Shown here: positions 7,839-14,637 of the stretch, piece after piece
Position numbering within the stretch: position 1 is the first letter of the stretch
Layout: each line of letters starts with the position of its first letter
Assembly: GCA_963854815.1 (NCBI GenBank)
Contig: CAWLAN010000065.1
Coordinates: 1-14,637 of the forward strand
Direction of reading: 5' to 3'
Length of the DNA stretch: 14,637 bases
Source of the DNA: UBA1146 sp963854815
Lineage (GTDB): Bacteria > Planctomycetota > UBA8108 > UBA1146
Position numbers and translations under genes: made by a program
The notes under the pieces: model-generated
Databases searched by the model: none
Seen by the model: the letters and a program-made list of their open reading frames with translations, nothing else
What the model was told of the DNA's origin: nothing

Positions 7839-10199
7839 ATGACGACCGACTCCGGATCCGGGCAACAAGACCCCCAGCGAGAGCAGCGCATCGAGGAGGC
7901 TCTGATTCAGTTCCTCGATCTGCGAGAACGTGGCGAGGAGGTCGATCTCGATCAGTTTCTCGCCGGATTCGCGGAAGAGTTGCGCCCCGAGATCCAGGCG
8001 CGCATCGGCTCTGCCATCGAGACGCTGGCAATTCTCGGGGGGGCTGCCGATGCAGACGAGGTGCCAACCATCTCGGGATTTCGCATCGAGCATGTCATCG
8101 GCAGCGGCGCACTGGGGACGGTATACCGTGCCCAGGATGAAGCCCTCGACCGTGCAGTCGCCATCAAGGTCCTGCGCAGGGGGACGGCACAATCGCGGCG
8201 CGATCGAATCCTCGCCGAGGGGCGTCGCGTGGCGGCACTGGCAGATCGTGCCATCGTCACCATCCATTCGCTGGTGGAAGAAGGCGATTGCTCTGCCATC
8301 GTCATGGAACTGATCGAGGGGCATTCCATCGACCGTGTTGCGGCGCCATTGAATGGCTCGCAGAAGGCAAAACTATTGACGGAGGTGGCTCGTGCACTTC
8401 GTGTCGCCCATTCCCAGGGCATCATCCATCGCGACCTGAAGCCGCAGAATGTTCTGGTCACTCCGGAACTGGATGTGCGGGTACTCGACTTCGGGTTGGC
8501 GATCTTGAGTGAGGAACAGGAGGATCGTCACCAGGGTCTGTTCGAGGGAACTCCCCTCTACGCCTCACCGGAGCAGGTGGCTGGCGAGACTTTGACGCCA
8601 GCGAGTGATCTGTTCTCCTTCGGTAGTTTGATGTACCGGATCCTCACCGGTGAGGCGCCGTTCAATGCCGCGACCGTCAACGAGATCTTCGATGGAATCA
8701 CCTCTCTCGAGCCGACCTTCCCGCGCAGGATCGATAGCGACATCGATACTGATCTACAGGCGATCTGTCTGGCGTGTCTGGCCAAGGATCCTGACGACCG
8801 TCCCACTGCCAGGCAAGTTCATGAGGATCTACGCCGTTACCTTGCCGGTGATTCGATTCGTCTGCGTCCGGCTCTCTACAGTGACATCCTCAAGCGCAAC
8901 ATCACCCGTCATGGTGAGGACCTGCAGGAATGGAGCCAGCAGGGGCTGATCTCCGAGCACGAGAAGGATCGTCTCGATCTGGTATATCGGCGCATCATCG
9001 AGGAAGAAGACCACTGGATCGCCGATGCTCGCAGTTTGACCCTCAAGCAGATCATGCTCTATGCCGGAGCCTGGATCGGAGTGATGGCGACGGTGTTGTT
9101 CGCCTTCTATCCGTTCAAGGAAGATCCGGGCGAACTTGTCCGTTGGCTGGCACCGACCTCCATCTGCTTGTTGCTGATCGGAGCCGGTGAGTTTGCCCGG
9201 CGTAAGGGCGACCGGATGGCGTCAGCGGTGTTCCTCAGTTCGGCGGTACTGGCTCTGGTTCCGGCGATGATCTCGCTCTTGAGAAGTTTCTCGTGGCTGG
9301 CGGTAGTGCCGCCCGATGTCGAACAACTATTCACGGGGTTGGCCGTCGATGACGTCACCAACCAGCAGTTGTTGCTGGCGACCCTGGTCAGCATGGCACT
9401 GTCACTGTTTGCCCTCGGTGGGTTGCGGATGACCGCTTTCGCCTGGACCACGACCCTGCTCGTCGCCGCCAGTTACTTCTCGGTGTTGCTCGTATCGGAC
9501 TACCTTGGCTGGCAAAACGACGGCTGGAAATCGGTCGCGTTCTTGCCGCTGGCCCTGCTGTTGCCATTTGGCCTCAAACTGGAGCAGCAGGGGAGAGTAC
9601 GCTGGGCGCTTCCCTTCCACCTGCTGGTGCTGCTGGTAGCGGTTCTTTCTCTCGATGCACTCGCCCATGTTGGCGGTCCACTCGAACTGATCGAGCCGGT
9701 CGATGATCGACACTTCACTTTCTTCGCCTACGCCATCAACGGTGTTCTATTCATCGCCATGATGTGGATTTGCGAGCGCAGCAAGAGCCTCGATCTCCGT
9801 CGAGGCGCCAGGATCCTCGAGTGGATCGCACCCTTTCATATCCTCGGGGGCCTGCTCTTCTACGCCACCGACGTGGCACAGATCATCGAAACCCCAGAAC
9901 AGGGACAGTGGGTCTACTACGGCCTCGATCTGGTCGGTTGGCGTGCAGTAGGCCTCTATCTGGCAGCGGTCGCGGGTACCCTGATGCTCGCTTCCTGGGG
10001 CTGGAGGTCACGTTTCCTGTTCGGTGGGCTCGTCGGGATCATCACCGGCACCCTGCTGCTACTGGAGCACACCTTGCTTCCGCAGTTCTGGGTCGTGCTC
10101 GTATCGGCTGCGCTGGGAATGCTGGTAGCGTTGTGGGCCTACCATCGCATTCGTATCGGAGGTCCCGACGAAGAGCTGGTAGGGATCTCCACTCGATAG
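7839..10199 (+). CDS. Serine/threonine protein kinase with C-terminal multi-pass membrane domain
   Basis: This 786-residue protein carries a complete Hanks-type kinase domain at about 81-336. The sequence shows the glycine loop VIGSGALGTVYRA (86-98), catalytic K110 in VAIK, HRDLKPQN (197-204, D199), DFG (217-219), activation-segment GTPLYASPE (237-245) and SDLFSFG (256-262), so it should be active. Residues 1-80 form the short acidic helical lead found in many planctomycete kinases. Residues 355-400 (EDLQEWSQQGLISEHEKDRL) resemble the soluble start of DUF2157-type membrane proteins. About 10-12 hydrophobic segments then run from 404 to 768, ending in a short tail. No PASTA, TPR or large extracellular domain is seen, so the signal is probably sensed within the membrane. 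Start ATG 7839 follows the sigma stop by 3 bp, with AGAGG at 7823-7827 inside the sigma gene. The likely partner is the sigma factor upstream; other substrates cannot be read from sequence. Confidence 0.94.
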   Translation: MTTDSGSGQQDPQREQRIEEALIQFLDLRERGEEVDLDQFLAGFAEELRPEIQARIGSAIETLAILGGAADADEVPTISGFRIEHVIGSGALGTVYRAQDEALDRAVAIKVLRRGTAQSRRDRILAEGRRVAALADRAIVTIHSLVEEGDCSAIVMELIEGHSIDRVAAPLNGSQKAKLLTEVARALRVAHSQGIIHRDLKPQNVLVTPELDVRVLDFGLAILSEEQEDRHQGLFEGTPLYASPEQVAGETLTPASDLFSFGSLMYRILTGEAPFNAATVNEIFDGITSLEPTFPRRIDSDIDTDLQAICLACLAKDPDDRPTARQVHEDLRRYLAGDSIRLRPALYSDILKRNITRHGEDLQEWSQQGLISEHEKDRLDLVYRRIIEEEDHWIADARSLTLKQIMLYAGAWIGVMATVLFAFYPFKEDPGELVRWLAPTSICLLLIGAGEFARRKGDRMASAVFLSSAVLALVPAMISLLRSFSWLAVVPPDVEQLFTGLAVDDVTNQQLLLATLVSMALSLFALGGLRMTAFAWTTTLLVAASYFSVLLVSDYLGWQNDGWKSVAFLPLALLLPFGLKLEQQGRVRWALPFHLLVLLVAVLSLDALAHVGGPLELIEPVDDRHFTFFAYAINGVLFIAMMWICERSKSLDLRRGARILEWIAPFHILGGLLFYATDVAQIIETPEQGQWVYYGLDLVGWRAVGLYLAAVAGTLMLASWGWRSRFLFGGLVGIITGTLLLLEHTLLPQFWVVLVSAALGMLVALWAYHRIRIGGPDEELVGISTR

Positions 10200-10228
10200 A
10201 ACAGCGGTTTGTATGTGGGGTGAATTGG

Positions 10229-10264
10229 GTCCTATTGTATCAGTCGTCAGGCTGATGGACTTTT
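10229..10264 (+). terminator. Weak hairpin and T-run after the kinase gene
   Basis: ATCAG at 10239-10243 pairs with CTGAT at 10252-10256 across an 8-base loop, and GTCC at 10229-10232 can pair with GGAC at 10257-10260 past a 6-base bulge. TTTT follows at 10261-10264. The stem is short and bulged, so termination here is only a possibility. Confidence 0.2.
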
Positions 10265-10284
10265 GGTGCCGTGGTAGAGTCCTG

Positions 10285-10298
10285 CTGAATGAATTCAG
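10285..10298. repeat. Short inverted repeat upstream of the cNMP/haem-oxygenase-like gene
   Basis: CTGAATGAATTCAG contains 6-bp arms (CTGAAT / ATTCAG) with a 2-base centre. It lies 24 bp before the ATG at 10323 and just ahead of the GAGGAG ribosome site, where a repressor could bind or a small hairpin form. No operator of this sequence is known to me. Confidence 0.3.
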
Positions 10299-10322
10299 TC
10301 GTTTCATCCATGAGGAGTATCT

Positions 10323-11492
10323 ATGTCAGATGATGACACACACCGTCACCATATTCCCGCCGCCGCAGTGGATCGATTTGTCAAAATTGCTGATCGAGTC
10401 GAACTGGAAGCTGGAGAGGTGTTCATTCGTGATGGTGATTTCGATGAGAGTATCTACCTGATCGAGTCTGGACAGGTAGAGGTGGAACGTGGCGGCATTA
10501 CAGTCGGGACCATCGAGGCAGGAGATGTGGTCGGCGAGATCGCATTCATCGATCGGCGTCCGAGAACCGCCACAGTACAGACTTGCTGCACTTGCGTGCT
10601 CCTGCGGGTCGACCGTCCCGACCTGCTCAGAGAGCTCAGCGATGATCCTGACCTATTGATGGAATTCGTCCATGCCGTCGAGAACCGTCGCCGAGTTCAT
10701 GTCGAATCCGGATCCGAAGTGACCCTCGATAAGTTCCTCTCCTCAGTGACCGAGGAAGCGATCTCTCATCGCGCCATTCATCATCCCTACCTGCTGGCCT
10801 TGCGAAACGGGGAACTTCCCGACATGAAGTGGGCACTGGCCGACTTCGCCAGACAATACCACGGCTACTCGTCTCATTTTCCTCGCTACCTGACCACCGT
10901 GATCGCAAGGCTCGAGCTGCCTGAGCATCGGGCCGCCTTGATGGAAAATCTCACCGAGGAGGCAGGAATCTACGAGCAAGGAGAACTGGAGGAACTGGCC
11001 GAGATCGGCGTCGAGAAGGAGTGGGTCGATGGGATTCCTCACCCGGCGCTGTTTCGTCGTTTCTGCATGGCGGCAGGGATCGAGGATTCAGGTGCTCAGA
11101 ACGATTCGGTCGAGGTGATCTGCTGGAGAGAGATGTTTCTGGCGGTTCTCTCGGGTGGTTCCACGGCGGAGGCACTCGGAGCTCTTGATCTGGGAACCGA
11201 GGCTGTAGTGAGCACCATGTACAAGCACTTCCTTCCGGCGCTGGAGATCCTGAATGTGCCCCCCTCGCAGACGGTTTTCTTTCCCCTGCATGCCGCGGTC
11301 GATGATCATCATCAAGAGACCTTGAGGGATATCTCGCGTCACTATGCGGGTACCGAGGAGGGGCGAACCGATCTGTTGAAGGGAATGCGCAAGGCTTTGG
11401 CTCTTCGCGCCGGATTCTGGGACTGGTTGTACTTGCGTGCTCAAACACTGGGAGCCTGTGATCGCAACTCGACCACCACATTCGGAGCCTGA
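10323..11492 (+). CDS. Cyclic-nucleotide-binding domain fused to haem-oxygenase-like (probable di-iron) enzyme domain
   Basis: This 389-residue protein has two domains. Residues 10-125 are a CRP-type cNMP-binding domain ending in the phosphate-binding cassette GEIAFIDRRPRTATV (71-85), with Glu72 and Arg81 placed as in binders of cAMP or cGMP. There is no DNA-binding helix-turn-helix. Residues 136-378 resemble the all-helical haem-oxygenase-like fold of TenA/PqqC/CADD and the family named iron-containing redox enzymes: FARQYHGYSSHFPRYL (175-190), MENLTEEAG (207-215), PHPALFRRF (239-247), LGTEAVV (290-296) and FFPLHAAVDDHHQE (319-332). Candidate metal ligands are E212 or E213, H240, E293, and H323/D327/H330 in an HxxxDxxH arrangement, as expected for a di-iron oxidase. 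GAGGAG at 10312-10317 with a 5-base spacer supports the start. The gene follows the kinase by 123 bp and converges with the dioxygenase gene. The substrate is unknown; cofactor-free or thiaminase-like roles remain possible. Confidence 0.85.
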   Translation: MSDDDTHRHHIPAAAVDRFVKIADRVELEAGEVFIRDGDFDESIYLIESGQVEVERGGITVGTIEAGDVVGEIAFIDRRPRTATVQTCCTCVLLRVDRPDLLRELSDDPDLLMEFVHAVENRRRVHVESGSEVTLDKFLSSVTEEAISHRAIHHPYLLALRNGELPDMKWALADFARQYHGYSSHFPRYLTTVIARLELPEHRAALMENLTEEAGIYEQGELEELAEIGVEKEWVDGIPHPALFRRFCMAAGIEDSGAQNDSVEVICWREMFLAVLSGGSTAEALGALDLGTEAVVSTMYKHFLPALEILNVPPSQTVFFPLHAAVDDHHQETLRDISRHYAGTEEGRTDLLKGMRKALALRAGFWDWLYLRAQTLGACDRNSTTTFGA

Positions 11493-11535
11493 TCAACTGC
11501 ACTGCTTGGCCTGGTGAGACATGAACAGAAATCGT

Positions 11536-12459
11536 TCAGCCAGTGTATTTCACCCACTGTCGTAGCAGCAAACGTGGTGCGTTGGCATCGTCTTCGTATT
11601 CGGTACGGTCATGAAGAGTGGTGCAATTGTCCACCCATAGCATCTCGCCACGTTCGAGCCGAAAATTGGCGACTGAATCCTCTTCTTCGAGGCAACCATC
11701 GAGAGAGTCGAGGGCATCCGTCAAACCATCCGGAACCGGGACTTCGGCTTTCTCGTATCCCTTCTCGATCCAGAATCTCATGTAGCGACAGATGAAGCCG
11801 CGCTCCGAATGTTCGCTGAAGACCGGAAACTGGTTATTCATCCGCTGGCTGCGATCGGCACCGGGGGTGACGATGTCTCTCAGATGTGGCTGCTCCAGCA
11901 AGGATAGTCCCTGCGGATCGCTATGCTGGAGTTTCTGGTATGCCCGGATGGCGCATGCGATTCGTGAGGAGCCTCCCTTCAGCGCAGGTCGGATACAGAT
12001 GAGCCCGACCAGATCTGGAAGAACATCGAGCGCACTCGAATCGGTGTGGAGACTGGTGGCGGCCCGCGTCTGGCTGACGGGAATGGCGCTCTTGGTGTAG
12101 TCACCGCCGCGGTCTTTCACCTCGTAGAGTCGTCCGTAGTTCCCCAGTGGATCTCCCAGTAGCACTCCAAATGCCAGATAGTAGCGGCGCAAAAAAGTAT
12201 CGTCGAAATCGGCTTTCGTCGGTGGGGCAATCCTCGCCACGCCGCTTCCGGTGACGAGTTCTATCCGCACCCGGGTAGCAAGGTCTGCCAGACAGGTCAT
12301 CGCGGCAACGTCCTCTGCCGTGACTTCTTCGTCGACCACGACATCACAGCATTCGATCCAATCGACGATCTCCTCATGGATTTCGTCAGGAAACTCCATC
12401 GCGTGTTCAGGTCTTTGTGTCAGTTCTGATGCGCGCCAGGGGGGTCGCTGCAAGCGCAT
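11536..12459 (-). CDS. TauD/TfdA-family Fe(II)/2-oxoglutarate-dependent dioxygenase
   Basis: This 307-residue protein has the layout of TauD and clavaminate-synthase-like oxygenases. Sequence features are RIELVTGSGVARIAPP (65-80), LAFGVLLGDPLGNYGRLYEV (95-114), the iron-binding SLHTDSSAL with H138 and D140, the distal His in WVDNCTTLHDRTEY (H283), and R300 in LLLRQWVKY, which would bind the 2-oxoglutarate carboxylate. Such enzymes hydroxylate, desaturate or cleave small molecules, often amino acid derivatives. I chose ATG 12459 because AAAGG lies 7 bases upstream and the stop of the methyltransferase gene is only 4 bp before it. Other in-frame ATGs are at 12528, inside the methyltransferase gene, and at 12399. 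This spacing says the dioxygenase and methyltransferase were one transcription unit. It converges with the cNMP/haem-oxygenase-like gene, with 43 bp between them. The substrate cannot be deduced. Confidence 0.9.
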   Translation of the reverse strand: MRLQRPPWRASELTQRPEHAMEFPDEIHEEIVDWIECCDVVVDEEVTAEDVAAMTCLADLATRVRIELVTGSGVARIAPPTKADFDDTFLRRYYLAFGVLLGDPLGNYGRLYEVKDRGGDYTKSAIPVSQTRAATSLHTDSSALDVLPDLVGLICIRPALKGGSSRIACAIRAYQKLQHSDPQGLSLLEQPHLRDIVTPGADRSQRMNNQFPVFSEHSERGFICRYMRFWIEKGYEKAEVPVPDGLTDALDSLDGCLEEEDSVANFRLERGEMLWVDNCTTLHDRTEYEDDANAPRLLLRQWVKYTG

Positions 12460-12463
12460 CGAT

Positions 12464-13178
12464 TTACCTTTCCACACGGATGGCGATGTGCAAGGGTTGG
12501 TCTTTGAGTGGTCCAAAGAACTCGGCATCTTGCTCGAGGAGATCCTTGGTCACGCTAAGTTCTCTGAGTTCAGGGAATTTGCTGAAGCCAGCGTTGCGAA
12601 GAGATTGAAAGATATCCTCGAAGGTTTTGTGGATACATCGCACCGCGACCGTATCCCCATCTTTCAGTGCAATCGTACCCTCGAAGATATTGTCCCTCCC
12701 CGTGAACCATCCTCCCGAGCGTTTGAAATGGAAACGGGAATCTTCACCGGAGAGAAAAGGATTGACCGGGTGAGGTAAGGAGAAGATGAACTGGCCGCCA
12801 TCGGCCAGGTTTTCGTGAATGAGAGCCATCGATTTGCTCATCTGAGCGATGGTTTCGATCCCGTTACATCACCGAAGTCGGTCACGCACCCGACCGAGTA
12901 CTGAATGCCGAGCGGTTCTGCTTTTTCTTTCTGGCACGCCATCTCGATCATGCCCGGACTGATGTCGATCCCGATGACTTCCTTGGCGCCATTACGAGCG
13001 AGTTGGCGAGTGAAATATCCCTCACCGCAGCCCAGATCGAGGATTCGCTTGTCCTGAACCGGCAGGCACCACTCGAGCAGGAAGGGACGGCCGTCCAGTC
13101 CGAGAGAAGGCGCGGTTCATCTCTGGACCATCGTTTCGAACTGTCATCAAAGATCTTGCGCGCGCTTCTGGGCTCCAT
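12464..13178 (-). pseudogene. Class I SAM-dependent methyltransferase, broken by frameshifts and an apparent internal deletion
   Basis: Pieces of one methyltransferase lie in order but in different frames. Piece 1, from ATG 13178 (GAGAGG 9 bases upstream), reads MEPRSARKIFDDSSKRW and on to LLSDWT. Near 13085-13110 the homology moves to a frame reading GRPFLLEWCLPVQDKRILDLGCGEGYF, which contains the SAM-binding motif I (LDLGCGEG), and runs through VIGIDISPGMIEMA to YSVGCVTDFGD before a TGA at 12840-12838. Piece 3 resumes in a third frame at about 12860 (GIETIAQMSKSMALIHENL) and continues through GGQFIFSLPHPVNPF to the stop at 12464. The region where the family normally has a motif such as FDLVVAVFLFNYL is absent, so some 15-20 residues seem deleted at 12858-12873. 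The C-terminal piece alone (ATG 12841) lacks the SAM site. Decay is likely; assembly error is the alternative. It sits 4 bp upstream of the dioxygenase gene. Confidence 0.8.
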
Positions 13179-13378
13179 TTCGGTTCGCCTCTCAGCCCAG
13201 AGAGTACAATCTTGTAGTGAGCAGATCTTTGCATATTTCTTGATGTTGTCGATATCGATCCGTTGTTGGGAATATGGCACCGCCACACCCAATCGAACGA
13301 CAAAAACCGGGCGAATATCCCGCAGGAGTAGTGGCGAGGAAGTTCAGAAGGCGGCATCATTGAGTCCGAGAGGATTAC

Positions 13379-13972
13379 ATGAACGAAGAACTGCAAATCA
13401 ACGTCGAACCATGCGAATCGGATTCTGATACCTGCGTCATCAAATTGAACCGGGTCGTCGCTACCACACCGGAATACTATTCGACGGTGGAAGAGGCCAG
13501 CGACAGCCCACTCGGTGGCAAGTTGGTCGAACTCGAAGGCATCGAGGCGGTCTTGATGCAAGATAGCATCGTGACTCTCCTCAAACCTGTCGATGGTGTC
13601 GACTGGGGACCGATCGCGGAGGCCGCCGCCGTATTGATCCGTCGTCATTTCGAGGAGACCGATAAGGTTCACAGTCAACGTACTCGTGAGATGAACGAAG
13701 CCGAGAAGGCTCTTTTTGTCGAGATCCAGAACCTTCTCAACGATGATCTGAATCCTATGGTGGCCGCTCATGGCGGTTTCATCGAGGTCGTCGATGTCAA
13801 AGAAGATGACATTTACATCCACATGGGTGGAGGATGTCAGGGCTGTGGAATGGCGGCGGTGACGTTGCGTCAGGGGGTCGAGACGATGATTCGGCAAAAG
13901 GTCCCCCAGGTGCGAAACATCCATGATTCGACCGACCATGACGCAGGAGAGAACCCTTATTTTGCCAACTGA
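13379..13972 (+). CDS. Nfu-type iron-sulfur cluster scaffold/carrier protein
   Basis: This 197-residue protein has two parts. Residues about 5-95 match the Nfu_N domain of scaffold proteins: LNRVVATTPEYYSTVEEASDSPLGGKLVELEGIEAVLMQDSIVTLLK, then DWGPIAEAAAVLIRRHF. Residues 108-182 are the NifU C-terminal domain, with LNDDLNPMVAAHGGFIEVVDV and the cluster-binding GGGCQGCGMAAVTLRQGVE, where C153 and C156 form the CxxC that binds a [4Fe-4S] cluster at a dimer interface. It should receive clusters and pass them to target enzymes in the cytoplasm. The linker 96-107 is charged, and the C-terminus adds about 15 residues beyond the domain. GAGAGG at 13368-13373, 5 bases before the ATG, fixes the start. 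Its end overlaps the Rieske gene by 50 bp, which points to one operon. It diverges from the broken methyltransferase across about 200 bp. Confidence 0.93.
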   Translation: MNEELQINVEPCESDSDTCVIKLNRVVATTPEYYSTVEEASDSPLGGKLVELEGIEAVLMQDSIVTLLKPVDGVDWGPIAEAAAVLIRRHFEETDKVHSQRTREMNEAEKALFVEIQNLLNDDLNPMVAAHGGFIEVVDVKEDDIYIHMGGGCQGCGMAAVTLRQGVETMIRQKVPQVRNIHDSTDHDAGENPYFAN

Positions 13973-14339
13973 AAACCGCGACCTCCCGGGAACCCACGAG
14001 GCGCCACAAGGTAGTCAGTGGTTTCCGGTCTGTCGCGTCGATGACGTGGATGAAGAGGAGCCCTTCTTCACGGCTGTCGATGGCCTGGAACTGATGGTCA
14101 TTCGCCAGGGGGCCCGCATCACCGTCTTCGATGACTGCTGTCCTCATACCCATGCCTCGATGGTGGGGGCCGTTGTCGAGGATGGTCAGGTGGAGTGTCC
14201 ACTTCACGGGGCCTGTTTTGATTCCAGCAATGGTGCGGTCCTGGATGGCCCGACCACCGAAGATCTGGTCTGTCATCCGGTGAGGATCGTCGCAGATCAG
14301 GTAGAAACGGCGCTCCCTACCTCTGATTCCAGTGACTGA
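13923..14339 (+). CDS. Rieske [2Fe-2S] ferredoxin-like protein
   Basis: This 138-residue protein is a single Rieske domain: WFPVCRVDDVDEEEPFFTAVDG (33-54), then box 1 CPH at 73-75, box 2 CPLHGACFD at 92-100, with 16 residues between H75 and C92. C73, H75, C92 and H95 are the four cluster ligands. It resembles ferredoxin components of bacterial dioxygenases and the small NirD-like proteins, and would shuttle electrons in the cytoplasm; there is no signal peptide or membrane anchor. Residues 1-30 are poorly conserved, so the start is open. ATG 13923 has AGGTG 10 bases upstream and overlaps nfu by 50 bp, ATG 13938 lacks a ribosome site, and TTG 13962 has AGGAGAG 10 bases upstream. All three keep the overlap with the Nfu gene and imply translational coupling. 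Its cluster could be delivered by Nfu, which is an inference from position. No oxygenase partner lies directly beside it. Confidence 0.92.
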   Translation: MIRPTMTQERTLILPTENRDLPGTHEAPQGSQWFPVCRVDDVDEEEPFFTAVDGLELMVIRQGARITVFDDCCPHTHASMVGAVVEDGQVECPLHGACFDSSNGAVLDGPTTEDLVCHPVRIVADQVETALPTSDSSD

Positions 14340-14342
14340 ATC

Positions 14343-14371
14343 GACGAGGCGATCCGCCCGATCGTCTCGTC
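14343..14371 (+). terminator. 12-bp hairpin after the Nfu-Rieske operon
   Basis: GACGAGGCGATC at 14343-14354 pairs with GATCGTCTCGTC at 14360-14371 across a 5-base loop, with one G-U pair in 12. It starts 4 bases after the Rieske stop codon, and the following bases are pyrimidine-rich (TCTTACCTT) but not a clean T-run. It is a good candidate for termination or 3' end protection. Confidence 0.6.
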
Positions 14372-14442
14372 TCTTACCTTGCCTCGCTGTGTGGATGCGC
14401 GAAACTGGTCGCAGGGAAATACTGCTGGTCGAGGGAGGTTAG

Positions 14443-14637
14443 ATGCGCTGTTGGATACCGTCACTTCTGATGCTGTTGCTGGTTTCGGGTTGCATAGTCG
14501 TGCGGTCCGGTGCGGCCGGTCTCGATGACGAAACAGGTGCTTTTCATGTCGATCTTCGATCGGGTGGTGAGAACACCGAAAAGGCCCCGGAAGATACTAC
14601 AGAAGCAGGCGACGATTCGAAGATCGCCCAGATGCGA
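14443..14637 (+). CDS. Putative lipoprotein, N-terminal part only (runs off right edge)
   Basis: The frame opens at ATG 14443 with a strong GGAGG at 14434-14438 and 4 bases between, and stays open for 65 codons to the window end. The N-terminus is a lipoprotein signal: MRCW, a hydrophobic run and the lipobox LVSGC, with Cys17 the likely lipidated residue. After it comes IVVRSGAAGLDDETGAFHVDLRSGG and an acidic low-complexity stretch (NTEKAPEDTTEAGDDS), which looks like a flexible linker from the membrane to a domain outside the window. The function cannot be told from this part. It follows the hairpin after the Rieske gene, so it is probably its own transcription unit. Confidence 0.8.
   Translation, partial: MRCWIPSLLMLLLVSGCIVVRSGAAGLDDETGAFHVDLRSGGENTEKAPEDTTEAGDDSKIAQMR

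Noticed and set aside
7167..8324. A 385-codon open frame on the - strand
   Set aside because: It is antisense to the sigma factor and kinase N-terminus, which show conserved motifs throughout; its own translation resembles nothing.
12251..12778. A 175-codon open frame on the + strand
   Set aside because: It is opposite the start of the dioxygenase and the end of the methyltransferase relic, both of which have family motifs.
13247..13256. Palindrome TCGATATCGA in the gap between the methyltransferase relic and Nfu
   Set aside because: GATC/TCGA-rich words are frequent throughout this DNA, so a 10-bp palindrome of this composition is not strong evidence of a site.
13022..13939. A 305-codon open frame on the - strand
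   Set aside because: It covers the Nfu gene in antisense and part of the broken methyltransferase in a wrong frame. Nfu is well supported by its CxxC domain and ribosome site.

Overview
The window looks like chromosomal DNA of a member of the Planctomycetota, or a close PVC relative. Two things support this. A cytochrome-like PSCyt1/DUF1549/LamG/DUF1553 protein runs off the left edge, a family strongly expanded in Planctomycetes. An ECF sigma factor gene is followed three bases later by a multi-pass membrane Ser/Thr kinase, a pairing typical of the same group. Ribosome binding sites are mixed: some genes have clear GAGG/GGAGAGG motifs and others have none. At least one gene appears to start at TTG. 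I see no tRNA, rRNA, CRISPR array, insertion sequence or phage gene.

Layout. 1-2456 (-): PSCyt1/DUF1549/LamG/DUF1553 protein, C-terminus outside the window. 2652-3524 (+): homocysteine S-methyltransferase. 3713-5473 (+): an acetyltransferase-like (GNAT) domain fused to a PLP-dependent aminotransferase. 5480-6025 (-): RimJ/RimL-type GNAT acetyltransferase, ending 6 bp from the fusion gene. 6148-7032 (-): lipoprotein of unknown function. 7101-7835 and 7839-10199 (+): ECF sigma factor and membrane Ser/Thr kinase, an evident two-gene operon. 10323-11492 (+): cyclic-nucleotide-binding domain fused to a haem-oxygenase-like, probably di-iron, enzyme domain. 11536-12459 (-): TauD-like Fe(II)/2-oxoglutarate dioxygenase. 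12464-13178 (-): SAM methyltransferase broken by at least two frame disruptions, just upstream of the dioxygenase on the same strand. 13379-13972 and 13923-14339 (+): Nfu-type iron-sulfur scaffold overlapping a Rieske ferredoxin, followed by a 12-bp hairpin. 14443 to the right edge (+): start of another lipoprotein.

How the genes may work together. The sigma factor and kinase form a signalling pair, and the lipoprotein diverging from them is a possible target or partner. The right-hand 4 kb is rich in iron chemistry: a candidate di-iron enzyme, an Fe/2OG oxygenase, an Fe-S scaffold and a Rieske protein. That grouping may be functional or coincidental. The two unusual fusions (GNAT + aminotransferase; cNMP sensor + haem-oxygenase-like domain) are the most promising places for undescribed biochemistry. 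No multi-gene system that I can name as new is proven by the sequence alone.
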